Shown here: positions 28,189-37,060 of the stretch, in pieces
How positions within the stretch are numbered: position 1 is the stretch's first letter
How the letters are laid out: each line of letters starts with the position of its first letter
Assembly: GCF_006517175.1 (NCBI RefSeq)
Contig: NZ_CP041186.1
Location: 5,979,074 to 6,043,073 of the forward strand
DNA: 64,000 bases
From: Persicimonas caeni
Lineage (GTDB): Bacteria; Myxococcota_A; Bradymonadia; Bradymonadales; Bradymonadaceae
Direction: 5' to 3'
Notes under the pieces: generated by a model
Seen by the model: only the letters and a program-made list of their open reading frames with translations
Database searches by the model: none
What the model was told of the DNA's origin: nothing
Position numbers and translations under genes: made by a program

Positions 28189-31100
28189 GTGCGCCTGTGT
28201 GTCCAGACCTGGAAGCTCTGCCTCCTGGGCGTGTGGCTCTGTCTTGGCTTTTCAATCAGCTCCGCTCATGCGCAGGAGTCCCCAGAGCAACAAGTCGAGT
28301 CGCTCGAGGGGAAGACCGTCTACGACATCGAGTTGTCGTGTGATTTGAGCCTGTGCGACAACCCGGTGTCGGTCGAGAAGCTGCGCGATATCGCCGGGTT
28401 GTACGTGGGGATGAAGTTCTCGCGCGACAAGCTTCGCCGCGCCGAGGAGCGTCTGGCCAAGACCGGCTTCTTCGACAAGATCGAGTCGACCACCGAGCCG
28501 GTCGGCGAAGGCATCGAGCTCACCATTCAAGCCTACGGGGCGGTGTTGGTGCGCAAAGTCGACTTCGTGGGCGTCGACGGCCCGCCCTTCGAGTCGGACC
28601 TGCGAAAGCTGTTGATTTTTCGACAGGGGCAGGTCTACCGCGAGGATCGCTCCAAGGCGACCACCCAGCTGCGCACGCTGCGAAACGAGTTCGAGAAGGA
28701 AGGCTTTTTCGGCACCGAAATCAGCATGTTCGTGCGGCCCGTCGAGGGCGAAGAGCACCTCGTCGACATCACGTTTCGCATCACCAGGGGAAAAGAGCTC
28801 CGCATCTGCGATATCGGCATTCGAGGCCTGCGCTCGATGCCCTACGAGGAGGCGCGCGAGAAGCTCTTGGCGAGTCACTCGCTTCTGACGCGCCGCTTCG
28901 AGGTCTTCGCGCCCACGTTTACCACCCGCGAGTTCAAAGAGGGACAAGAAGCGCTCATCGACCACTACCGAAGCTTGGGCTTTTTCCAGGCACGTATTGT
29001 CGGGCGCACCGTCAAGAAGAACACCGACAAGGGCTGCGTGACCGTGTTGGTCGATGTCTCCGAAGGCCCCCAGTGGAAGCTAAATTTCACAGGAGACCTC
29101 GAGTTTTCCACAGACGAGCTTCGCGAGGAGCTTCCGTTTTACGAGTCGGGCTACGTCGACGCCGAAGAGATCCGTCGCGCCGAGCGCGCCATTCGCCAAC
29201 TGTACGAGACGCGAGGTTATCCGTTCGCCAAAGTCGACGGGACCGAGGTGCGTCGTGACCGCCTCGATCGCGTCCTCAAGTTCGACATCGACGCCGGCCC
29301 TCGCCTCGAGATTCGCAGCATCGTGCTGCACGGCAACGCCAAGGTGAGCCGCGAAGAGCTGATCGCCAATTTCGGGACGCGTCGCTTCGGGCTCTTCGCC
29401 GAGGGCGGTTATCTACAGACCGAGCAGCTCTTGGGCGACCTGCTCAAGCTCGAGGAAGCCTACCGCGCCAAAGGCTATATGCAGGCGATCGTCGAGCGGT
29501 TCGAGCTCGAGGTGCGGCCCAAGCAAAAGGCGCTGCGCATTCATATCTACATCGACGAGGGAGAGCGCACGCGGGCAAAGCGGGTGACCTTTCGAGGCAA
29601 CCGCACGCTGACCGACGGCTTGCTCGAAAGGGAGATCGAGATCGGCGCCGGCCAACCCTTTGTGCCGCTCGAGCTCAAGGCCGACCGCTCCCGGCTGGTC
29701 CAGCTCTACTCCTCGTACGGTTATCCCCTGGCGGACGTGAAGACGAGTTGCCGGGCGATGACGGGCGAAGAGCTGCAGTGTCAGGCGCCGCGCATGCCTT
29801 CTGGCTGCGTGGCGAGTACGCTGGAAGACCTGGAGGAGCTGTGTAAGTGGACCGACGGGCCGCAGAGCACCCGCGTGTGCCGACGCATCCGCCGCGACTC
29901 CGGCTGCAAGCTCGGCGGCGGCGTGCAGTCCGAGGAGGTGCGCATCGAGCACGAGATCGTCGAGGGGCCGTTTGTGCGTGTCGGCGAGATCTTGCTCAAG
30001 GGCAACTTCGACACGAGCACCTCGCTGATTTACCAGGAGCTGCCGCTCGAGACCGGCGACGCATTCGACGTGCGCAAGTTGCTCGAAGGGCAGGGCAATA
30101 TGCGCTCGCTGGGCGTCTTCGACTCGGTCTCCATCGAGGCGATCGGCCTCGACGAGCAGTCGCGCAGCGCCGACGAGGCCACCGCAGCCCTTCTCATCAG
30201 CGTCGAGGAGAGTCGAAACCGCTACCTCGACTTCAAGTTCGGCTTCGAAGGACGCGACCTGCTCGGCGACACGCGGCGTCTGCTGGTCACCGGCGAGACG
30301 CAGTACAACGACGACAACTTCTTCGGGCGCGCCCAGCGCTTTCGGCCGCGCCTCATCGGCGCCTTCGACGCCAACCAGGTGTTCGAGGCGGGCACCGAGA
30401 CCGCCGGCATCAGCCAGTCGCAGCCGACGGGGCAGCTCGACTATCTGTTGGGCGCCGAGCTCGTCTACAACCACCCGCGCTTTCTCAAAGGGCTGACCGA
30501 CATCGACAAGCTGTCGTTGACGGTCGCGCCGTTCTACATGCTCGACCTGCTCGGCGTGAGTACCGACAACGTGCTGCGCGAGGAGTGGGGGCTTCGCCTC
30601 GAGGTGCGGAAGCATCTCACCGAGGTGCTCGACCGGCTCTTTTTGTCGTTCGGTATCGAGGGCAAGCAGGCGGCGCTTTGGACGCCGGCCGACCCGACCA
30701 TCGACGGTGAGCGTATCTTCTCGCCGCGGCGCGTCACCGGAAAGCTGGTGCCCGAGCTGACCCTCGACCGGCGCGACAGCCCGCTCAACCCCAACGAGGG
30801 TTACTATATCCAGCTGCAGCCGGGCATCGTCAGCGGCGCCACGCTCGTGCAGGGCGGCGAGGGGGCGATCTCGGACTCGTACCTTCGCTTCGTGCTCACC
30901 ACGAACTTCTACCTGGAGTTGCTCGACGACGTCGTCTTGGGCCAGGGCGTGCGCTACGGGCATATCCTGCCGTTCTTCGGCCGCGACCGCCTCGTCACCG
31001 AAGACGAGCGTTTTCGTCTGGGCGGGGCGGGCAGCGTGCGCGGCTTCGGCAACAACACCCTGGGCCCCCTGGCCAACGAGCAGCCCACCGGCGGCGAGTT

Positions 31101-31416
31101 CTTGCTCAACTACAACGCCGAGCTTCGCTACCCGCTGATTCGAGGGATTAATCTGTACGGCGCTGTGTTCTTCGACGCCGGATTGCTTGCCGACTGCTTC
31201 AGCGATGCCGAGAATAATGACGTACGAGTCAGTTGTTACGAGGATGCGTTCGCCGACGGCAACCCGTTCGAGAAGGTGCGCACTGCGGCGGGGCTGGGCA
31301 TCCGCTACCTGATCGTCGACCAGATTCCGGTGGTCTTCGACTACGGCATGGTGCTAGACCGCAAGCCTGGCGAGAGCTTTGGGGAGTTGCATTTCAATCT
31401 TGGATACACGTTCTGA
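28189..31416 (+). CDS. tamA: Omp85-family outer-membrane assembly protein (TamA/BamA-like)
   Basis: About 1075 residues, longer than BamA (around 800). The signal peptide ends in SSAHAQE. Several POTRA domains occupy about 30-640, with repeats of the form GxxKVSREEL, EEAYRAKGYMQAIVE and RVTFRGNRTLTDGLL; one carries a Cys-bearing insert (about 535-600) unlike standard POTRAs. The C-terminal Omp85 barrel (about 690-1075) has FRLGGAGSVRGFGNNTLGP (the conserved lid motif) and a final FNLGYTF. Start: GTG 28189 has GGAGG upstream and yields a clean signal peptide; TTG 28117 lacks a ribosome site and adds 24 polar residues. Pairing with tamB suggests TamA, although BamA cannot be excluded from sequence alone. 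Confidence 0.9.
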   Translation: MRLCVQTWKLCLLGVWLCLGFSISSAHAQESPEQQVESLEGKTVYDIELSCDLSLCDNPVSVEKLRDIAGLYVGMKFSRDKLRRAEERLAKTGFFDKIESTTEPVGEGIELTIQAYGAVLVRKVDFVGVDGPPFESDLRKLLIFRQGQVYREDRSKATTQLRTLRNEFEKEGFFGTEISMFVRPVEGEEHLVDITFRITRGKELRICDIGIRGLRSMPYEEAREKLLASHSLLTRRFEVFAPTFTTREFKEGQEALIDHYRSLGFFQARIVGRTVKKNTDKGCVTVLVDVSEGPQWKLNFTGDLEFSTDELREELPFYESGYVDAEEIRRAERAIRQLYETRGYPFAKVDGTEVRRDRLDRVLKFDIDAGPRLEIRSIVLHGNAKVSREELIANFGTRRFGLFAEGGYLQTEQLLGDLLKLEEAYRAKGYMQAIVERFELEVRPKQKALRIHIYIDEGERTRAKRVTFRGNRTLTDGLLEREIEIGAGQPFVPLELKADRSRLVQLYSSYGYPLADVKTSCRAMTGEELQCQAPRMPSGCVASTLEDLEELCKWTDGPQSTRVCRRIRRDSGCKLGGGVQSEEVRIEHEIVEGPFVRVGEILLKGNFDTSTSLIYQELPLETGDAFDVRKLLEGQGNMRSLGVFDSVSIEAIGLDEQSRSADEATAALLISVEESRNRYLDFKFGFEGRDLLGDTRRLLVTGETQYNDDNFFGRAQRFRPRLIGAFDANQVFEAGTETAGISQSQPTGQLDYLLGAELVYNHPRFLKGLTDIDKLSLTVAPFYMLDLLGVSTDNVLREEWGLRLEVRKHLTEVLDRLFLSFGIEGKQAALWTPADPTIDGERIFSPRRVTGKLVPELTLDRRDSPLNPNEGYYIQLQPGIVSGATLVQGGEGAISDSYLRFVLTTNFYLELLDDVVLGQGVRYGHILPFFGRDRLVTEDERFRLGGAGSVRGFGNNTLGPLANEQPTGGEFLLNYNAELRYPLIRGINLYGAVFFDAGLLADCFSDAENNDVRVSCYEDAFADGNPFEKVRTAAGLGIRYLIVDQIPVVFDYGMVLDRKPGESFGELHFNLGYTF

Positions 31417-31417
31417 C

Positions 31418-32683
31418 ATGAAGATCGACTGGCGAAAATTTGCGTTTGTGTTCGTCTTTGTTGCCGGATTGCTGTTCTCGACCCAAGCAAGTGCCTCGCA
31501 GCCACCTTGGGTGACCGGGGAGAGCCGGCCCGAAGATCTGTCGATCAAGCTGGTGACGTTTAGTCCGGGCGACGAGATCGTCGCCTGGTTCGGCCACACC
31601 GCGCTGGTCGTCGAGGACGAGCGCCTCGACCGGGCGCGGCTGTATAACTACGGCATGTTCTCGTTCGGCGACGATATGCTCGTCAAATTCGCGATGGGGC
31701 GGCTGTGGTTCTGGGTGGGCCAGGCGCCGGTGTATCGCACCTACGAGTTCTACAAGCATATGGACCGCGACGTGCGCATCCTCGAACTCAATCTAGAGCC
31801 GGAGGACCGCCTGGAGATGGCCAAGGCGCTGGCCCACGACGTGCTGCCGGAGAACCGCGACTACCTGTACCACCACTACTTCAACAACTGCTCGACCAAG
31901 ATCCGCGACGCCATCGACAAGGCCGTCGACGGCCAACTCAAAGAGGCGACCTCACACCCGAGCGACCAGACCTTCCGCGGCCACACCCGGCGCCACTCGG
32001 CGCATAACCCGCCGATGGAGATGTTGTTGATGTTCTTAATGAACGACGACATCGACCAGCCCATCGAGCGCTGGGACGACATGTTCCTGCCCGAAGAGCT
32101 CGAGGAGGCCGTCGAGAACCTCGAGTACAAGAACTCGAAGGGCGAGGTCGTCCCGCTCGTCGTAGAAAAGGAGATCTACTACGAGTCGGACCGCGAGCGC
32201 GTGCCGCAAAAAGCGCCTACGCGCTGGCCCTGGGCGCTGGCCGTCGGCCTGTTGCTCGGCGGCACGGCCGTGCTGTTGGGGAAGTGGTATTTCGACAACC
32301 GAAGCAAGGTCGCGCGCATCGGCTTTGGCCTCTACAACGCGCTGATCGGACTCGTCGTCGGGATTCCCGGCCTGGCGCTCTTCATCATGTGGGCTATCAC
32401 CGACCACAAGGTGACCTACGCCAATGAGAACCTCTTTTTGGGCAACCCGCTGACCCTGCTGGCCGCGCCCTTGGGGGTCGCGCTCGCCTTCGGCTCGACG
32501 CGCGTCGAGAATGTGCTGCGCTTCCTGTGGGCGGGGCTGGCGGCGCTGGGCCTGGCGATGCTGCCGCTCAAGCTGCTTCCGATGTTCGACCAGAACAACC
32601 TGCTGCCGGCGCTGATGCTGCTGCCGATTCTGCTCGGCTTCGGGGCCGTTTGGTGGGTGTGGGGCGGGTCTTCTGAGGAGTGA
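31418..32683 (+). CDS. DUF4105 (Lnb N-terminal domain-like) membrane protein
   Basis: 421 residues. Signal peptide or anchor (about 6-27), then the DUF4105 domain with its conserved strings: TFSPGDEIVAWFGHTALVV, RLYNYGMFSFG and the papain-like Asn-Cys pair in YHHYFNNCSTKIRDAID. This is followed by four C-terminal transmembrane helices (about 285-415). The Cys and the upstream His (FGHTA) suggest a NlpC/P60-like fold, though activity is unproven. The start ATG is 1 bp after the tamA stop, so it is probably co-transcribed with tamB-tamA and acts in the envelope. The longer start at 31379 overlaps tamA and is rejected. Confidence 0.85.
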   Translation: MKIDWRKFAFVFVFVAGLLFSTQASASQPPWVTGESRPEDLSIKLVTFSPGDEIVAWFGHTALVVEDERLDRARLYNYGMFSFGDDMLVKFAMGRLWFWVGQAPVYRTYEFYKHMDRDVRILELNLEPEDRLEMAKALAHDVLPENRDYLYHHYFNNCSTKIRDAIDKAVDGQLKEATSHPSDQTFRGHTRRHSAHNPPMEMLLMFLMNDDIDQPIERWDDMFLPEELEEAVENLEYKNSKGEVVPLVVEKEIYYESDRERVPQKAPTRWPWALAVGLLLGGTAVLLGKWYFDNRSKVARIGFGLYNALIGLVVGIPGLALFIMWAITDHKVTYANENLFLGNPLTLLAAPLGVALAFGSTRVENVLRFLWAGLAALGLAMLPLKLLPMFDQNNLLPALMLLPILLGFGAVWWVWGGSSEE

Positions 32684-32708
32684 CTCCGCTTGTGCGGAAC
32701 GACGCCTC

Positions 32709-32845
32709 GCAGCCCCTATGTCCTTAATTGCCTATGTAAAAGGCCTACAAGAACCGAGGCCTCCGCAACGAAAAAATGCCCATGTAGCAACGCCTTTAGA
32801 ATTCGAGGCGCCTGCTACATGGGCATTTAAGGACACAAGGGCTGC
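32709..32845. repeat. Compound palindromic intergenic element between convergent genes
   Basis: An outer stem pairs 32709-32727 (GCAGCCC, TGTCCTTAA) with 32827-32845 (TTAAGGACA, GGGCTGC), with a 3-nt internal loop. Inside it is a perfect 16-bp stem, 32774-32789 with 32813-32828 (centre CCATGTAGCA/TGCTACATGG), topped by CGCCT/AGGCG. The left part (about 32730-32770) looks like a diverged copy of the inner hairpin, with ATGTA, GCCT and GAGGC in the same order. It fills the gap between two convergent stop codons, so it can terminate both genes. Its size and duplicated structure also recall REP/BIME elements. Confidence 0.7.
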
Positions 32846-32872
32846 CGAATGCGGCGTAGTCGCCGCTGCGTC

Positions 32873-33886
32873 TCAATCCTCGACCAACTCGATCGTGGCC
32901 GTGGCGGTGAGGCCCTCGCCGCCGTTGGTGTTCCGCGATACGGCTTCGACGGTGCAGGTCCCCGGGGCGTGCATGCGCAGTTTTGTCTCCTCGAAGCTGC
33001 AGACGTCCGGTGTCTGGTTCGACAATTCGACGCCCAACAGGTCGTGCAGGCGGATGTAGCCGCTCCCTTCCGAACAGATCTTCTGTCCGTCGACAAAGTG
33101 CTCGAGGCTGAGGCTCGAGACTCCTCGAAAGACGTACTTGGTCTCGCCGTCACTGCCATCGCGAAACGTCAGGCGGCTCTCGTCGATAGCTTGGGGCTCG
33201 ACGAATTCGAGGACCCGCGGGGTGGGCGCGACGTCCAGCGTGATCGAGACGTTGCCCGGTTTTGCTGCGATATACTGTTTGAATTCGCCCCAGGTGTCGG
33301 TGGGACGCCCCGTCGTCTCCGATTGGGGCACGAGAGCGTCTTCCGGGTCGGACAGCACCGGGTTCATATCCGACGCGATGAGCGGACGCCCTTTGACGTC
33401 GTGGAGCGTGTAGGTGAGTGGAACCTCGTCTCCGACGACGATCGGAGCCGATTCCGAGACACACGAGCTTCCGCCGAGCGCGCCGGAGACCGCCTCGCGC
33501 ACGTTGACCTCGATGTCGATGGTGCCGTACTCGGCCGTCTTGATCTCGACGTCAGTCGTTCCCGTACGTTTGGCGCGGACGAGGAAGCTGCCCGTCTCCA
33601 GGTCGACGCCGCGCGCTGCGACGACATCGGGATCGTCACTCTCCACGCCGACGAGGCGCGTGGGCTCGTTTCGAGGGAGCTCATACTCGGGATCGATGAC
33701 CCGCTTGACGTCGAGGCGCAGTGTGGCTCCGACGGCGAGCGACTGTGAAGACGTGTAGGCTTCGGAAGGCTTTCGGTCGTAGAACACATCCGGCTCGTGC
33801 CGGTCGACGCAACCGCCGACTCCCAGCAGAAGCACACACAGAAGAAGGCAGCCAGGCGAGTTGTTTGTCTTTCGGTGGTGTTCCAA
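32873..33886 (-). CDS. Lipoprotein of unknown function
   Basis: 337 residues from TTG 33886, which has GAGGGGGA just upstream and gives a compact lipoprotein signal (lipobox VGGC). Earlier in-frame starts run through non-coding sequence. The mature part is all-beta in character: short strands, frequent Thr/Val, Ig-like phrases such as VGATLRLDVKRV, GTTDVEIKTAEYGTIDIEV and PGTCTVEAVSRNTNGGEG. It has two Cys in the C-terminal half (DGQKICSEGSG, PDVCSFEETK). Probably two to three Ig-like or bacterial Ig-2-like domains on the cell surface. Function not known. Confidence 0.75.
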   Translation of the reverse strand: MEHHRKTNNSPGCLLLCVLLLGVGGCVDRHEPDVFYDRKPSEAYTSSQSLAVGATLRLDVKRVIDPEYELPRNEPTRLVGVESDDPDVVAARGVDLETGSFLVRAKRTGTTDVEIKTAEYGTIDIEVNVREAVSGALGGSSCVSESAPIVVGDEVPLTYTLHDVKGRPLIASDMNPVLSDPEDALVPQSETTGRPTDTWGEFKQYIAAKPGNVSITLDVAPTPRVLEFVEPQAIDESRLTFRDGSDGETKYVFRGVSSLSLEHFVDGQKICSEGSGYIRLHDLLGVELSNQTPDVCSFEETKLRMHAPGTCTVEAVSRNTNGGEGLTATATIELVED

Positions 33887-33944
33887 GCGGTCCCCCTCAC
33901 GTTCGAGAATGCTTGGAAGTGTAGCGAGAGGCGCGGCACATTTC

Positions 33945-33975
33945 AAAGGGCGCGAAGAAGACCTTCGCGCCCTTT
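33945..33975 (-). terminator. Terminator hairpin after the CAP-domain gene
   Basis: Perfect 13-bp stem AAAGGGCGCGAAG (33945-33957) with CTTCGCGCCCTTT (33963-33975), 5-nt loop, immediately 3' of the minus-strand stop at 33987. The T tract after it is short (TTT). Confidence 0.7.
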
Positions 33976-33986
33976 GCGGTAGGTGA

Positions 33987-34880
33987 TCAGTTACCGAACA
34001 CCTGGACCCAGTAAGTGGGGTACTGGGTGTTGTTGTTGCCCTCGGCGTACCCGACGCCGATGCGGGTGGCTTGGCCATTCATGATGTTGCGGCAGTGTCC
34101 GTCGGAGTCGACCCAGCCGGCCACGACCTCTTCGGAGCTGCGCTGGCCGCCGGCGACGTTCTCGCCGACCGGGTTGCCGGTGTAGTTTGTGCGGCGGATG
34201 CGCTCGGCGAAGTCGCTGCCGTCCGAACCCTCGTGACCCAGGAAGTTGTTGGCGACCATGTCTTCGGCGTGGGCCTGGGCGGCTTTGCTCAACTCGGGGT
34301 CGAGCACGAGCGGGCCAACCGCGTCGATGGTGCCGTACTGACCGCAGTCGGTCGGCGTCGAGCGAGCGGCGTTGGTCTCCTCGGTTACGCGCATCGGAAT
34401 CGACTTGCACTCGCCGGCGTTGCAGACGTCGCCCTCGGCGCAGGTGTTACCGCACGAGCCGCAGTTGACGCGGTCGACTTGCGTGTCGACGCAAAAGCCG
34501 TCGCAGTAGGTGTAGCTGTCGTCGTCGCAGATGCAGTTGCCCTGGTCGCACGTGGCGTTCCACGACGGGCAGGTCATCCCGCAACCGCCGCAGTGCTGGG
34601 TCGAGGCCAAGATGTCGCGGCATTCGTAGTCGCAGTAGGCTTCGCCCTCGCCGCACTCGGGGACTTCGATGTCTTCTTCGACGTCGGCACCGGCGTCGCT
34701 CGTCGAGCCGTCGGTGTTGCTCGTGCCGTCACTCGTCTGGTCGGTGTCGCTGGTGCTTGCGTCGGTCAGTGCTCCGCCGCCGCCTCCGCCGTTGTCATCG
34801 TCGTCGCTACATGCGGCGGCGACGAACGCCAAACACATCAGGGCAATCAGGTATCGTTTCAAGACCAAGCGCATCGACAT
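33987..34880 (-). CDS. CAP/SCP-domain lipoprotein with Cys-rich Stig1-like region
   Basis: 297 residues. The lipoprotein signal ends in VAAAC; an Asp/Gly tract and a Ser/Thr/Asp-rich linker follow. A Cys-rich segment (about 80-165) contains repeated C-x-CGGCG / C-GSCGNTC patterns of the type seen in myxobacterial Stig1-like surface proteins. The C-terminal CAP/SCP domain (about 170-297) has the cavity residues in HAEDMVANNFLGHEG and NPVGENVAGG, and ends in YPTYWVQVFG. Start: ATG 34880 with GGAG upstream; the frame extending to 35720 overlaps the rhodanese gene and is a shadow. It is likely on the outer surface; bacterial CAP proteins have varied or unknown roles. Confidence 0.88.
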   Translation of the reverse strand: MSMRLVLKRYLIALMCLAFVAAACSDDDDNGGGGGGALTDASTSDTDQTSDGTSNTDGSTSDAGADVEEDIEVPECGEGEAYCDYECRDILASTQHCGGCGMTCPSWNATCDQGNCICDDDSYTYCDGFCVDTQVDRVNCGSCGNTCAEGDVCNAGECKSIPMRVTEETNAARSTPTDCGQYGTIDAVGPLVLDPELSKAAQAHAEDMVANNFLGHEGSDGSDFAERIRRTNYTGNPVGENVAGGQRSSEEVVAGWVDSDGHCRNIMNGQATRIGVGYAEGNNNTQYPTYWVQVFGN

Positions 34881-35057
34881 CGGTACTCCGTGAAGGCAAG
34901 TTCTGGGGTGCAGGAATGGGGTTCTGCTTTCTGGCGAGGAGAGTAGCGGATTCCCCAGGCGAGGTCGAGGCTTGCGATTCGAGGCGCGGCACTTGAATAT
35001 GTCGCCTCCGGGGCTCGTTGAACCTTTGACGTTTCCTTCAATTGCTCGAGCCGACCT

Positions 35058-35960
35058 ATGGTACGCCAAGTTGCTTTGAAGAGTTTCTTTTTGCTGGTGG
35101 TCGTGATGTCGTCGTTTGCTGCCGCGCCGGTCTACGCGGGTCAATCCGATTGGGTGGTGAGTGCCAAGGAAGCCAAGAAGTTGATCGAAGCCGATAAGGC
35201 CACCGTCCTCGACACTCGCGGCAAGATGTCGTGGATCGCCGGTCACGTGCCGCGCTCGGCGCCGGTCAAGTGGCAGGACTTCTCGCGCACGAAGGCGCCG
35301 TACAAAGGCGAGTTGTTGCGCGACGACGCCAAGCTCACCCAGAAACTGCAGGAGTTGGGCGTCTCGAAGGGGCGTGCGGTCCTGGTGGTCGGCAAGCCTC
35401 CCAAAAATTGGGGCGAGGATGGGCGCATCGTCTGGATGCTGCGTACGCTCGGCCACTCGAACGCCGCGTTGGTCGAGGGCGGATACAGCGCGCTCAAGAA
35501 GGCCGGCGTCGACACGACCCTCAGCCAGGCGAAGGCGCCCAAGGGCGACTTTGTGGTCAAACGCACCGGTAAATACGACATCGACCGCGACACGCTGCGC
35601 AAGAAGTACAAGTCGAAGGATTATGTGCTCGTCGACACCCGCGAGCCGCGAGAGTATCGGGGAAAGACCCCCTACGGTGAGAGCCGTGGCGGGCATGTTC
35701 CGGGCGCGAAGCACTTGCACTACACCGACTTGATGGACTCGAAGGGGCGGCTCTTACCCAAAGCGAAGCTCGAGAAGAAGCTCGCCGCCAAGGGGATTTC
35801 CCCCGACAAGGAGGTCGTGGCGTATTGCACCGGCGGGGTGCGCAGCGCCTGGCTGGTCGCCGTACTCGCCGACTTGGGCTACGCGAACGTGATGAATTAC
35901 GCCGGGTCGATGTGGGAGTGGTCGGCCGGGGATGAAAAGACATATCCGCTGGAGAAGTGA
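35058..35960 (+). CDS. Periplasmic two-domain rhodanese (sulfurtransferase)
   Basis: 300 residues with a cleavable signal peptide (to about VYAG, residue 28) and two rhodanese domains. The first (about 30-160) lacks the catalytic Cys: the active-site loop position reads VVGKPPKNWG. The second (about 170-295) has CTGGVRS with Cys near 259, plus LVDTREPREYRGKTPYGESRGGHVPGA. This is the usual arrangement in thiosulfate or 3-mercaptopyruvate sulfurtransferases, with only the C-terminal domain active. Donor and acceptor are not predictable. Export from the cytoplasm is unusual for housekeeping sulfurtransferases. Confidence 0.9.
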   Translation: MVRQVALKSFFLLVVVMSSFAAAPVYAGQSDWVVSAKEAKKLIEADKATVLDTRGKMSWIAGHVPRSAPVKWQDFSRTKAPYKGELLRDDAKLTQKLQELGVSKGRAVLVVGKPPKNWGEDGRIVWMLRTLGHSNAALVEGGYSALKKAGVDTTLSQAKAPKGDFVVKRTGKYDIDRDTLRKKYKSKDYVLVDTREPREYRGKTPYGESRGGHVPGAKHLHYTDLMDSKGRLLPKAKLEKKLAAKGISPDKEVVAYCTGGVRSAWLVAVLADLGYANVMNYAGSMWEWSAGDEKTYPLEK

Positions 35961-36025
35961 TTGATACAGGCAGGCGTCTTGAGTACGGTGGCGGTGTTTG
36001 ACATTGCCATTATGAGATGCAGGCC

Positions 36026-37060
36026 ATGAATCGATACGTACGTGCGGCCGGGACATTTGTCGCGAGCGGGGTGGCGGCGCTGATAGCGTTGGTTTCTCTC
36101 ACGACGACAAGCTGGGCCCAGACCGACACCGAGCTGACCGAGTCGCAGCTCGACTACAATAACAAGGGCGTCATGCTCATCAACGAGGGCAAGTACGACG
36201 AAGCCCTCGGCTACTTCCAGTCCTCGCTGGCCATCGGCGAGGCGAACGTCACCTACCTGAATCTGGGGCGAACCTACGCGCGCATGGAGCGCTGCGCCGA
36301 AGCGGCTGCAGCGTTCGAGCGGGTGGAGTCGGCTCCCAAGGTCAAGAGCCCGCCTCCGGCGGCCATCGACAAGATCCTGAAGCGTTATCGTGCCGAGCTC
36401 TTCGAGGTGTGCTCGGCCAGGATTCGGCTGCGCTGCCCCGACGAGAAAGTGTCGGTGGCCATCGACAACGCCCCGGCGGTGACGTGTCCGCAGCTTCCGG
36501 TGCCGGTGACGCCCGGCGAGCACCGCGTGCAGGTGACCTTTGAGGGTCGCGAGTCGGTTCAAACGGTCGACGCGAAGGCCGGCGAGGTGACGCAGTTGGA
36601 TGTTGAAGTTCCCCAAGATCCCGCTAATCAGGAGCCTGCTGACGAAAAGCCCGTTGCTCAGAAGCCGGTCGAGCAGGCGCCGACGGCCCTCGAGCCGATC
36701 GAGCCTCTCGAGAGCGAGCCGTCCAATGGGCTGCGCACGGCGGCTTGGGTCAGCTCGATCACCGGCGGGGCATTACTCGTCACTGGACTTGTGGTCGACC
36801 AGACAGTCGTCGGCTCACGCCTCGACGAGGTCGAGGCTGCGTCGACGGCGGGTGATCGCTCGGCGTACGACACACGGCTCGAAGAGTACGAGCAGGCCCG
36901 CGACCTGAACCGCGCGGTCTTTATCGCCGGAGGCGCGTTGGCCGCGTCGGGCGTGGTGATGTGGGTCTTGTCAGCGGACGAGGCCGACGCGCCGACGGCC
37001 GGCGCAAGCGTTACGCCTCGCGAGGGTGGGGCGAGTCTCGAAGTCAATTGGAGGTGGTGA
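36026..37060 (+). CDS. TPR-containing membrane protein with PEGA-like domain
   Basis: About 344 residues; a start at 36017 (three residues longer) is equally possible. Signal peptide or anchor to about residue 30 (TTTSWAQ), then two TPR-like repeats (DYNNKGVMLINEGKYDEALG, VTYLNLGRTYARMERC). A PEGA-like beta module (about 130-190) is followed by a Pro/Glu/Gln-rich linker and two C-terminal transmembrane helices (about 240-260 and 295-315) flanking a charged helix. It ends in an ATGA overlap with the next lipoprotein gene, so the two are coupled. Function unknown; this architecture is frequent in myxobacterial-type genomes. Confidence 0.82.
   Translation: MNRYVRAAGTFVASGVAALIALVSLTTTSWAQTDTELTESQLDYNNKGVMLINEGKYDEALGYFQSSLAIGEANVTYLNLGRTYARMERCAEAAAAFERVESAPKVKSPPPAAIDKILKRYRAELFEVCSARIRLRCPDEKVSVAIDNAPAVTCPQLPVPVTPGEHRVQVTFEGRESVQTVDAKAGEVTQLDVEVPQDPANQEPADEKPVAQKPVEQAPTALEPIEPLESEPSNGLRTAAWVSSITGGALLVTGLVVDQTVVGSRLDEVEAASTAGDRSAYDTRLEEYEQARDLNRAVFIAGGALAASGVVMWVLSADEADAPTAGASVTPREGGASLEVNWRW

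Noticed and set aside
35243-35720. N-terminal extension of the CAP-domain protein to 35720
   Set aside because: It would run antisense through the rhodanese gene; the ATG at 34880 begins a proper lipoprotein signal with a ribosome site.
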